This document shows positions 26,342 through 37,117 of a DNA stretch of 64,000 nucleotides, one piece after another. The number at the start of each line of letters is the position of its first letter. The stretch's first letter is position 1. The position numbers were made by a program, and so were the translations under genes. The stretch is from Lithospermum erythrorhizon (lineage: Eukaryota > Streptophyta > Magnoliopsida > Boraginales > Boraginaceae), in contig JADFUC010000780.1 in assembly GCA_019722365.1 (NCBI GenBank), positions 1-64,000 of the forward strand, in the 5' to 3' direction. The notes beneath the pieces were generated by a model. That model ran no database searches. It was given only the letters and a program-made list of their open reading frames with translations, and was not told the origin of the DNA.

Positions 26342-27426
26342 TTATTCCATGTCTTCAATGACATATGCTCCTTTTGTAAAATCTACAACTTCAAGGTAAG
26401 CTGATTTATCCTCAAGTTTATGTTCATTAAAATTAACTTCTTTTTCTTTTCCTTTATCAGATGCCTTATACTTTAGGCAAAGATGATTTGGCATCGTACA
26501 CGTCTTAGACCAATGTCCCCTTTTTCTACATCTATAGCAGAAATCCGCAAGATTCCTCAAAGAGCTATCTTGGACATTCTTACCCTTTTTATATAGATTA
26601 TTTTTAGGAGGCCTCGAATAATTCATGTGGTTTCTAGGAGGCCTAGAATAATTCATATAACCTCGACTACGGCTTCAACCATGAAATTGATTACGTCCAC
26701 GGCCTCGTCCTCGATTTTGGCCTGGACCTCGAATTCAACCTCCAAACCTATCATTACTACCACGCCCTTTATTGAATGTTGCAACATTTATTTCAGGAAA
26801 TGCTAATGTTCCCGTGGGGCGGGACTGGTGATTTTTCAACAAGATTTCATTATTCTTTTCTACTAGGAGAAGAGATTGGATTAATTCGGAGAATCTTGAA
26901 TAACCCTGCATTTGGTATTGTTGTTGCAACACTATTTGTGATGCATGAAATGTTGCGTATGTTTTTTCAAATTTCTCTCCTTCAGTTACCATTTTACCAC
27001 AATACTTCAATTGTGATACAATTCTAACATTGCGAAATTATAATCAACAACACTTTATCTCAATTTGTTCCATTCATCAACTGCTGCGGTAACAAGACTT
27101 CCTTTGGATAACCAAATCTTTCTTTGAGATTATCCCATAAAATCTTAGGATCTTCCACATTTAAGTACTCCAATTGTAACCCATCATCAAGATGGTCCAT
27201 CATTAAACTTAGGCCATGACCTTTTTCATGGAATGTTCTTCCTCAAAATTTTCCTTTTCTTTTTCTTCTTGGGATCAATTTTCTCTCATGTTCCCACATT
27301 TTCAATTTCTTGTAGAATTTTTTCAAGTCCTTTGCATCTTATATACCTCAGTACCTTATTTGTCCAAGACATATAATTGTCTCCATTTAGGTTTGGAGGG
27401 GCGAAGTTGAGCTTAAAGTTGGACAT
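26342..27426 (-). pseudogene. Copia-type gag gene with perfect CCHC knuckle, nearly complete
   Basis: On the minus strand an ATG at 27,426 opens MSNFKLNFAPPNLNGDNY, the typical start of plant copia gag proteins (LNGDNY/W-type leader). It is followed by a DPKILWDNLKERF region (UBN2-like) at about 27.12 kb, then KTYATFHASQIVLQQQY and LLLVEKNNEILLKNH at 26.81-26.96 kb. An R/G-rich stretch precedes a canonical knuckle CYRC-X4-H-X4-C near 26.51-26.55 kb. It ends at a stop after a VIEDME tail at 26,342. Length is about 360 codons, normal for the family. A few frameshifts and stops split it into three frames. No protease or integrase follows directly, only the RNase H relic 300 bp on. Confidence 0.8.
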
Positions 27427-28363
27427 TGATATATCTAAATTACAAGAGCATATAATAAATATTTAATGCATTATAACAAATTAATTATATGTTATAACAT
27501 AAGCGTAACAAAATTAAAATCTTAACCAAAGTTTTATTTCAAAAACATATACTATTTATCAAAAAATATTGCAACAACCCAAGCTAAGCCTAAATATGGT
27601 AAAGTAGTTACTATAAGAAGTATTACATATTCTTCACCCAATTCTTCATTTTTGTTAAAAGTAGTAACATATAAAATCATGATCAACAAAGTTACTATTA
27701 CTAGAAAATATTTTAGTCATTTTTTGAAATTATAGATAAGTATTTTGGAAAAGATAGAGTAAATTATGTAAATATAATCATTTTATTATATGTTAATTAC
27801 TAACTAGTCATTAGGAAAAATGAGATTGAGTTTTAAAGTTTAATTTACAATCATAAAATATCTTATGTAATTGTATAGATATAGTGAAATACAACTTATG
27901 AAATTTCAATTTGATATTATTTTTAATGATCATGTTAACAAATTATTTGTACTATCATTTTCTCTATTCGAAAATATAGACATGAATCACAATTTTAATT
28001 TTAGCAATATAATGATTGAATATAATTTATACTTGAGGAATAAGGTTTATTTCAACAATCAATAATCTTTCGAAAGGAATGGACTTCCAATGGAAAAATA
28101 ACGAGTTCAAGTTTCAAATACCATGTAATATGTCTATTTGCGGTAGTATGAGTTCATCTTCCTTAAATGAGGTCAAATATGGTAGTTCAATTTCCACTAG
28201 AAGATAACAATATGAGAGATCATCATAACATAATATTACTACACATATGAAATAGTTTTTCATTTTTAATGCATGTATAATTTCTAATTGTTGGTCGAGG
28301 GAAAATCAACTAGAGTACATAACCTCTAGTTTTTCATAGAAAGTCTAATTAGTCTAATCATTA
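27427..28363. other. AT-rich spacer, nothing recognised
   Basis: Very A/T-rich sequence upstream of the gag gene. The 64-codon plus-strand frame at 27,871 is compositionally a chance frame. If the gag belonged to an LTR element, this is where leader and LTR should be, but no partner repeat was found. Confidence 0.4.
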
Positions 28364-29236
28364 GGTAAGCTTTATTGGATGTATTTTTGCGTGTACATGG
28401 GCTTGTTAATGATGGATACAAAGAAGTGGAATATGGGAGATTATTACCTTGATTCAACAACCAATTGATGTGATTGAGGATTTTACCTAACTGAAAAGCG
28501 AATGTTATTATATAAGATACATGCTCGAATCAAGAAAGACTTTAAAGATTGAATAAGCCTACTATTTGTTATGGAAAGTCTTAAAGATTTATTGAAGATC
28601 GGGTTATTTATGGTGGAAGATATTGTCTGAATTGAAGAAAGATTTTGATAAAAGCTTTCCTTCTTGAATGGGTTTGCTATTTGTTATGGAGAGTCATAAA
28701 GATGATCAAGATTGATTGAAGACTTGTGATTGTGTTCACATTGCACGCTTGGGTTATTTAAGAAGACGGGACGTAAGACCTGTCCTGAGACAAGAAACAT
28801 ATTCTCATTTTATTTTCTTCATCATATACGAAGTTGTTTCTTGAATTTAGTGTGTTTGAGTTTTTGTTCTTTTTTGACTCAAATCATTGTACACCGTTTG
28901 ACACATCGACAAGGACAAAAGTCCGAAACCAACATATATTATCCTTTAATCACATGCCGCTGAGCATCAGTATCACAAACCCAAAGATTGTAAGAACTGT
29001 GGGGAGCCTCGGGTTCACTAGTTGATAGAGAGTTTTTCAAGGCAGGTTTGGATAATCGTCTCTATTAAGACCCTCGTCAGTAACACCTCAACATAGTGCA
29101 ATCTTTACTGGGTTTATACCTCCGCACGTAGGGAAGTAAGTAGCACCGAACCTGTTAACAATTCTTAAGGTTTTGTTATTTTTTTTTAAATTTGTCGTTA
29201 TCCGCAGCATTAACTCCTCAGACTGACATTGTTACA
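28364..29236 (+). repeat. Solo LTR related to the Sirevirus-like element (plus orientation)
   Basis: Read forward, this block matches the reverse complements of 39,115-39,701 and 31,741-32,052. Shared landmarks are 'AACCAATTGATGTGATTGAG', the internal 'TTATGGAAAGTCTTAAAGAT' repeats, 'TATTCTCATTTTATTTT' and the 'TTTGAGTTTTTGTTCTT' block. It begins (T)GTAAG-like at 28,364 and probably ends GTTACA at 29,236, about 873 bp, the longest copy here. No primer-binding site, gag or pol follows, so it is best read as a solo LTR. Target duplications could not be matched. Confidence 0.75.
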
Positions 29237-30576
29237 CAACATTGCTACACATTACTTTTTCAATTATTGTTCATCAACAATCCCTTAATCATCTTTTGCA
29301 ACAATGTGATATAATGCACAAGTAAATTAGCTAGCTAGCTTCTTGTTTATGTATAATGGGTTCATTATCATTAGACAAATGGAATATATAATCGTTATGA
29401 AGATAGAATAAAGTTATGCAATGAGAATCGATATAAACTTTGTGGTGTTAATAAGCAGCATAACTTAACTTTGATAATGATGCTATGAATACCTTGTTTT
29501 ACTTACAAGATCAAACGATCAGTGGTTTCTGCCGATAACGTGTTGTAAAGCTCATACCACGTAACTGTGAGAACTATTTATGTTGAACTTGTAAGAATAG
29601 AACTTCAAGAATTATTAAAACTACTACTACTACTTTGAATAATAAAAGAGAGACTAGAAAATATATTAGATTTTCTTTAATACTTACTGTTTGAAATGTT
29701 TCGATCATTGATAAATTGAAAGATACAAGAGACTCATATATATAGTGAGTCACTCTCATGCAAAGTGGCTAAGTGTCACTCCTAGAATATACATAAGTGT
29801 CTTTTCTTGATAGGTGCTTATCTGGGGCATACAAGAGTGTCTTGATATGTGTCACTCACTTCTTATAATTTGATGGTATTGAAATTTCAATCCATGAAAT
29901 ACTTACCATGTGTTTCATGTTCGAAATTATGCCTAAATTATTTGAGGCCCTAGACAATGGAAATTTGGGTATTCAGCTAGTGACGAGATTTACGCCTAGT
30001 CACGCCCCTTGAAGATCGTCCGTCTTGTGGAGACACTTAACTGAGTACCAATTTCAAGTTCCGGATCTCTATTCCTCTTCGATTTTAATCTGTAATTTGA
30101 ATTTGAGATATCTATTTCATCATTCAAAATATGTTTTAATATGAAAGATTCATTTTGGAGAGATTAGAAGTAAATAAGAGCAAAAATGCTTGGAATAAAA
30201 TTTGAATCCAGGAGACCTTCTATAAAAAATATTCAAATCTCAACCATTTGAACTATATTATTTTTATGTAAAATATTCATATAAATACCTTTAACATGCA
30301 TTATCATCCCTGGATTCCTCCTCGATATCCCTTCGTACATTTCTGATGGTCCAAGCCCCCAATAATAATAAGTACTGTGGAGACATGCAATTCAAGATCA
30401 TTTAAAGAATGTGGTACTGCACTAACAATAGAAAGGAGGATGAATCAACAGTTTTATTCCGTCTCCAGTAATTTTATTTTTGGTGATCGAATTCAAAACA
30501 CATAACATTAATTAATATTAAACTTAAGAGATGTAACCTTTTTCTTTAAAAGAAAATATCACATCAACCAGTTATT
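29237..30576. other. AT-rich spacer between solo LTR and PME
   Basis: Contains a (CTA)n-like stretch near 29.62 kb and a region at 29.5-29.85 kb that has the look of a decayed LTR or leader (phrases such as GTGTTGTAAAGCTC). No partner was found. The final 250 bp would be the 3' flank of the pectin methylesterase gene. No coding sequence supported. Confidence 0.4.
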
Positions 30577-31254
30577 CTAGTCCAGCGGAAAAAGGTATAC
30601 TTGTGGCAACCAAGTGTCACCCATTGTGAAATTATAAACAGTAAAGTTCATAGCATCATTAGCATTCATGAACCTATGGCCAGGCCATTGAACTCTCGTA
30701 GCAGTTCCGGATCCTGGACCATAATTCGCGAACTCACCATAGTATATGTTGTCCACACTCGCTGTCGCATTCCATTCTAGCCATCCAGCAGGATCAATTA
30801 GCTGTCCTATGAAAGACTCCATGTAGACGGTCCTGGAATACGGCTTCCAGGGCCGCCCTAGGTAAGTCTGAGCGAAACTCAAATTATTTGCCAAATCTGG
30901 GTTCAGCATTCACAGTACCCTGAATGAGATCCTAGCACTTTGGTTTGATCGCTTCGGCTTTAAAAGGTAATAGTATTCTTCTGGTTTGGCATTGGTTTCC
31001 TAGCGTAAATATTGCAGTTTTGGAACACTGCTGCTGCATTTCCGAATATGAAATCAACTGTTCCGTAAATGTCACATTCTCTATAGAATTGCCTTAGTGA
31101 ATGGACGTAGAGGGTGTCCTGATATCCAATAAAACTACATCTATAGAATGTAGAGAGACTCAGCATTGTTCCTGAGGGCAATAGTTGATGCCTATATGAA
31201 TCCAGCCAGATTTTGAAATGTTATGCCTATGCCGACAAATTTCCCCAGAAACAG
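30577..31254 (-). pseudogene. Pectin methylesterase, 3' exon only (pseudogene)
   Basis: Pectin methylesterases (CE8 family) remove methyl esters from homogalacturonan in the plant cell wall. On the minus strand the fragment shows the signature order. A broken AVSGE..GI.ITFQN-like start at 31.2 kb is followed by [10 protein letters not shown] (catalytic Asp codon about 31,116-31,118) and [16 protein letters not shown] (second Asp about 31,053-31,055). LGRPWKPYSR (Arg about 30,853-30,855), GWLEW and GDTWLPQ complete the C-terminus, with a stop at 30,577. A TGCATGTAG acceptor at 31,254 suggests an intron there. Frameshifts lie near 30.91-30.96 and 31.18-31.25 kb. The conserved Gln-containing segment before GYQD is damaged. 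The N-terminal half and inhibitor-like pro-domain are absent. It is the only clear host-gene relic; sequencing error could explain some shifts but not the missing 5' half. Confidence 0.9.
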
Positions 31255-31740
31255 CTACATGCAAAAAAATATAATCTTGGTTAGGAACCCTTTAAACTAT
31301 AAATAAAATCTCAAAGATGCAAAATCAGTGAAACAATGGACTATCAAAATGTGATAAAAGATATCATCGGCGTAACTCAAAGTTACTTTAGTACACATCA
31401 AGGACCCTTGTTTTTATAATTATTTCAAGAACAATGATTAATTTGACAAGTTGATGGAATTTTTTTCTTCAAAATTTAGCTAAATTAGTTTTGAATTAAT
31501 TATGTTCTAAAACATAAGCAAAACAAATTGGGCCTACATATAACATATGAACTCTCTTCTGTTGTTACTTATGCCTACTGTGCTACCACAAGAGGAGAAA
31601 ATTTAATTATATTCACATTTTACTAACGTGTGATAATAATTATATCAATACAACGTTATATGCGTAAATTAAAATGCGAAATTTGTTAATTTCGATCATC
31701 AAAATGTATTTTACAATTTTTTGAATTAAATATGTTTATC
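31255..31740. other. AT-rich DNA upstream of the PME exon (probable intron remnant)
   Basis: About 490 bp of A/T-rich DNA without coding resemblance lies between the PME splice acceptor and the truncated LTR. No upstream PME exon is visible here or beyond the retroelement at 39.7-41 kb. Confidence 0.45.
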
Positions 31741-32052
31741 TAAAAGTCTTTGCCAATTTCGAACATAATATCTTCCACCATAAATAACAAATCTTCAATC
31801 ATCTTTAAGACTTTCCATAACAAATAGTAGCTTATTCAAGAAGGAAAGCTTTTCTCCAAAGTCTTTGCCAATTTCGAATATAATATCTTCCACCATAAAT
31901 AACATTCCTTTTTCAGATTGAACAAAATCCTCAATCACATCAATTGGTTGACCGAATCCAATCTGGTGACAATACTCCCATATTCCACTGTCAGATCCAT
32001 CTCAACAACACATGTACACGCCGAAACCACATCCAATAAAAACACACTTACA
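31741..32052 (-). repeat. 3' LTR of the Sirevirus-like element, truncated
   Basis: About 310 bp. On the minus strand it starts TGTAAG at 32,052 and matches the first part of the 39.7-kb LTR and of the solo LTR at 28.36 kb. It contains two copies of a roughly 115-bp unit marked by 'AAAGTCTTTGCCAATTTCGAA' (near 31,745 and 31,859). The R/U5 part is missing, and homology ends near 31,741. Confidence 0.75.
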
Positions 32053-32285
32053 AATTCCCTTTGGGTCGAGCCAAGCGACAAATCTAAACACGTAGTAATA
32101 TAATCAACAAACACGAGCAGCCCAACCAAACAAGCACTCCAAGCAAAATAATATCAAAATAATTCAATATTCAAAACAATATCCAAAAACAAGGATAAAC
32201 TAAGTTGATCAGTACCATGTTTCTCCCCCAAATTGTTGCAAAAACATATCCCACATGACATATCACAAGAGCCATAAAAAAAACA

Positions 32286-33989
32286 TCAACCTTCACTGTC
32301 ATCACTGGAGTTTGCCTCCATCAAGGCTCGACCTTTTGCTTCGCTAATGCATTTCCTGGGGTTAGGCCGGATTGATCACCCCATCCAGGTATGCAATTTC
32401 ATCTTGGAGAATCTGCACTGCAGCAGTCTGTCTAATTGCTACCACATCCTCTCGCACTACTATCCGAATAGAATATCTAATGGCTACGTGTTCCTCGATG
32501 TAAGCTTACGACCGGGATGGAAATGACTTCGGAACAACATCATCTTCATTGATTCCAGTCAGCACTTCAGGATGTTGACTCTTCAACAGGCTGCATATAA
32601 GACTAGGATACCCTATAGGCTTGAGCACTGCATTAGATTTAGCGTGGTCCACAATCTGATCAAAGATAACTTGGCCTACATTTAGATTATCACCAGACCC
32701 TAATACATATAGCACCTTAGCGAGAGCTTCACCTATGCCAGTGGTATGAGTAGTTGGAACCAAACAAGTAACAGCCACCTTATGTAACAATGCATACTTT
32801 ACACTTAACTTGGGATGACGCTAACTGAAATTCTGGGACCACAACCGAACCAAGAAATAACGACTCACAATATCTGACAAGAGCAAATCCATCTCCCAGA
32901 TCACCTACATTGGTCCTCCCATAAGTTTGATTATCAAGGTCTAAGGAAAAATTGAATACAAAGTTTCGCAAGGTTACCTTATGATAGTTGTCGCTCTCAG
33001 CATCATCCACATCTCTAAAGTAAGTCAGAAATAAATTCTAACAAGCTTTGGCCAATGTAACCGATATTGTTGACAACCCGACATCGCATCCCAGCCATTA
33101 ATAATTTTAATTGATTGTGAAGTTTTTTTGTCACATCCGATAGTGTTTCTCTTTCCGGAGCCAATCTCCTATTGTAGATAAACTTCCACCTAGCTTCCTC
33201 ATCCTTTGAATTCAATGCAATCCCATCTGTTGAAACAGGTGCTACATTCTTTGGAATTCTTTTGTTGTTGACTCTTGTTCTAGTATCATTCATTTTCAGT
33301 TTCCGACCTCCCGTCTTTTCTTCTGTAATTTCGACACGTTTCGCTCTGAGTCGCAAAAAATCTGATCTCGACAAATTCACCCTCCTTAGATTTATCTTTC
33401 ATCTTTCTCTTTCTTGCCTCCATCTCTTCTAAGAACTCTTTTCTTTTCTTTTTGTCCTGCTTTCCTCATTTTCTCTATAATCACCACACCTCGGCTCATC
33501 ACCTCTTCTCTCCTCCGCTACAATATCACATTCTTTCTCAGGCATTCAATGTTTCAGCAATGCATGGATTGGACAAGACTCCCCCACAACACTTTCCTTT
33601 ACAATTTTCACACTGTCAACAACAGGTTGACTGACAGACTGTCCCACAACATCAACATCTTCCTCAACAAAATTTTCATGCATATCTTTACCAAATACAG
33701 AACTCTTACCCTTGGTAGAAAGTACTTGAGCTTTATTAGCATCTTCTCGACCGCTCTCCAAATCATTATCCGTCTCGACATTGACTTCCTTTTGTTGCGC
33801 CTGGTGCAGGAACAACCTCCTCCTTAAGGCCAGAATGCAATAATGTATTGGCGGGATTATCTGGCCTCAATTTTTTTCCACGCAAAGAATTACCTCAAAG
33901 GATAGGTATCTTGATTGAAGCGTGATATCAAGTTGGAGTCCTTCCGCCACTTTCTTCTTGGGAGTTTTTCCATCTTTTGAGTGAATCAT
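32286..33989 (-). pseudogene. Envelope-like / 'putative plant transposon protein' ORF (PF20167-like)
   Basis: Three consecutive minus-strand frames align with the conserved domain often annotated as putative plant transposon protein or envelope-like protein. They show a basic leader with KR.PKNVAPV and EEARWKFIYNRRLAPERE at 33.1-33.26 kb, then a DAESDNYHKVTLRNF segment at about 32.97 kb. GQVIFDQIVDHA and IGYPSLICSLLKSQHPEVLT follow at 32.57-32.68 kb, and a C-terminus ending SSDDSEG before a stop at 32,286. The likely start is the ATG at 33,989, giving about 565 codons. The N-terminal region is charged and low-complexity. Frameshifts occur near 33.01, 32.79 and 32.5 kb. Its place after copia pol matches the extra ORF of Sireviruses. 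A function in entry is not shown for such proteins. Confidence 0.75.
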
Positions 33990-34249
33990 GATAGAGAAAA
34001 TAGGATTTTGGGGAGAGCTTTTTGGTTGGAGAAATATAAAGAAAAACTTTGTAGAGAATTTTGTGTGAATTGATTTAGGGATGATAATTGAGGGAATTTT
34101 TGTTTTTGAGGAGGGAAGGTTTATGGGTTTAAGAAAGGAATAAAAATTTGAATAAATGAGTTTCCATATAAAAACTGTGACACATACCTTGTCAGCCCAC
34201 TTGTTATAACACTTCGGATCAACTCTTCGTGAAGTGTTACAACCCATTG

Positions 34250-37100
34250 GTATTTGCTATTTCTCCATGAGGCATGGTGCACTCCAAATGAGGCTCTTAA
34301 AGCCTTCAAACCGATTTGTATCCGTAGCCTTTGTAAATATATCTACTGTTTGTCCGAGTCTACATGTTCCAAAGCCACAACTTTCTCCCTAAATTAATTC
34401 TCTAATAAAATGAAGTCTGATGTCAATGTATTTGGTCCTCATATGTTGGAACAGATTCTGGGACATATTTATAGCACTTAAGTTGTCACAAGAAAGTAAC
34501 ATAACACCTTGCCTCGATACCATATTCTCCAAAGATCTATTTTCATCCACAAAGAGTTGAGTACAACTGCCTGCCAGCCTATGTATTCAACTTCAAGCGT
34601 AGATAATGAAACCGAAGTTTTTCTTTTTACTAAACTACGAAACAAGATTGTTTCCTGTAAGAAAACATTCAATTCGATGTACTTTTTCCCTTTCATTACT
34701 TCTCCGGCCAATCACATCACAATAACCCACCAGTAGTTTGTATCAAATATGTACAAAATACCATAGTCCAGGTACCGAGCAATATTTGATTATTCTCTTC
34801 ACGATTTAAGTGACTCTCCTTGGGATTACTGAATTCGCACATACACCAACCGAGTAGGAAATATCCGTCTACTAGCCGCAATGGAGAAGGTCGCCAAAGA
34901 CGTGCTAACATCAACTGGAACACCATCTTGATCTTTTCCTACTTTCACATGTGTTGCAGCAGGTGTTCTTTTGCTTTTAGCATTTTCCAAACCAAATTTC
35001 TTCACAAGATCTTTGGCATACTTTGACTGGGATAGAAATATGCTATCTTTCATTTGTCTTACCTGTAGGCCCAAGAAGTAATTTAACTCCCCCACCATAC
35101 TCATTTCAAATTCACTTTTCATCTGTTGAACAAATTGTTGCACCATTTGGTCTGACATTCCTCCAAACACAATATCATCCACGTAAATTTGAGCTATCAT
35201 AATTTGTGCTTTCTCCCTTTTTAAGAACAATGTGTTGTCGACTCCCCCTCGACTGTACCCATTTTCCATCAAAAATTTAGTAAGTCTCTCATACCAAGCC
35301 CGAGGTGCTTGCTTAAGCCCGTATAAAGCCTTTTTTAGTTTATATACATGCCCTGGATAATCTGCATCAACAAAACCCTTAGGTTGCTCCACATAAACTT
35401 CTTCTTCAATGATCCCGTTCAAGAACGCACTTTTCACATCCATTTGAAATAACTTGACTTTCATTGAACAAGCCAAACTTAATAGCAATCGTATGGCTTC
35501 TAGTCGTGCCACGGGTGCAAAAGTTTCTTCAAAATCTATACCTTCCACTTGTGAGTAACCCCGTACACTAACCGCGCTTTTGTCAAGGTGTAACATTCCC
35601 TTGCTCATCAGTTTTATTTTTGTAAATCCACTTTGTTCCAACAACATTATGCGCCTCCGGTCTGGGGACTAATTCCCAAACATCATTCCTTTGAAATTGA
35701 AGAAGTTCCTCTTGCATAGCATTTATCCAAAATTCATCTTTGAGAGCTTCTGAGACACTAGCAGGTTCAACCGAAGAGATAAAACATGTTTCCAACCAAT
35801 AAGCCACTCAACTTTCGATAATCTACTCGCTCTTTTCTTCTTGTGTTGATTCCTTCATCCAGTGGCCCAATTATGTTCTCAATCGGATGCTCCTTTTGAA
35901 TGCGGGCTGCTGGTTCAAGCAACCTGTCTTCAATACAGGCCACAGTGCTCATACTCAGACGATACCAATTGTCATAACATCTTCCTCATCCATGTTTCCC
36001 TGTTCCATATTGCTTTCTTGGTCAATCACCTTAACATTTACAGACTCCATAATGAGTTGAGTTTTCTTGTTGAAGACTCTTAAGGCTCTACTGTTCTTGG
36101 AGTATCCTAGAAAAATACCTTCATCTCCTTTTATATCAAACTTTTGTCTTGATTCACGGTCCGCTTAAGATGACACAAGTCACAAAATGTGAAATATTGA
36201 ACATTGGGCTTTTCTCACCTATACTTTCATAATTTTGTGCATGGTCTCGTCCGGGAAGTGGTACGATTGTGAATATGACACGCTGTGTTGATAGCCTCGG
36301 CCCAGAACTTGATAGGAAGCTTTTTGGCATGAATCATAACACGTGCCATTTCTTGAATGGTACGGTTCTTCCTTTCGACGACCCCATTTTGTTGTGGTGT
36401 AATGGGTGAAGAATACTCATGATGAATCCCTTCGCTTGAACAAAACTCATGAAATCTAGAATTTTCAAATACTCTCTGCCATGATCACTTCTAATCTCTA
36501 CAGAATGCCTTTTTTCCTCCTCAAGTTGAATGACTAACTGTTGAATATCTAATGTATCTCGATTCCCTTATGAATCCACCTGTAGCGAGAAAAAGCCAAT
36601 AACACATACGTAAACATACCTCTTGCCGCCATAATTCTTCCCCACCCGCATCGACCCATCACATGTGCATCGCTCTAACACACGAGTTGTTACCACCGTC
36701 AGAATCGATGACGTGGGCACCTCGTGAGTTTACCAACTTGACATTCTCCACATATTTCTTCTGTTACCTCCACTCTGGGTAGGGCCAATGACAACCTCCA
36801 TTTTAATCAACTTCTGCATGTTTCGATAATTGGTATGACCCAGTTTTCTATGCCATAAAATAGACTCCTCATGAACTCAAGCCAGAAGTTTAAGTGAATT
36901 GGGGTTTCCAAAGATAGCAATTATCATCCGATCGAATCCCCATCATCACAACCAGGTTGTTCTTGCTCACATTGCATTTGTCTTTGTCAAACACTACTGT
37001 CATTCCATTGTCACATAGTTGACTGATGCTAATCAAGTTAGCCGTTAATCCTTCTACCAACAAAATATCATTCAACTTAGTAAATTTTGTGTATCATTCA
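34250..37100 (-). pseudogene. Sirevirus-like copia pol: integrase, RT, RNase H
   Basis: From high to low coordinates the domains are as follows. GAG-pre-integrase (MNDILLVEGLTANLISISQL) lies at 36,890-37,075. The integrase core end, with a TPQQNGVVERKNRTIQEMAR stretch, is at about 36.31-36.41 kb. The RT N-part ([17 protein letters not shown]) is at 35.6-35.8 kb. The RT body in a 273-codon frame at 34,826-35,647 holds YVDDIVFGG (residues 155-158 are YVDD), [17 protein letters not shown] and FLGLQV. RNase H at 34.3-34.72 kb has ALST.E.EYI-like and SAIN.S..-like segments. This frame is the longest in the window. Stops and frameshifts lie between domains, most densely at 35.8-36.9 kb. Gag and protease are missing because of the 37.1-kb junction. 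Confidence 0.9.
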
Positions 37101-37117
37101 ATTGTCCCTTCCAATGA

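Noticed and set aside
30180..30270. tRNA-like or SINE-like phrase (TTTGAATCC near 30.2 kb)
   Set aside because: Only a weak B-box-like match; no A box at proper spacing and no cloverleaf, so no tRNA or SINE is called.
33414..33827. 137-codon plus-strand open frame
   Set aside because: Antisense to the N-terminal part of the envelope-like ORF, which has recognisable family sequence in the minus direction.
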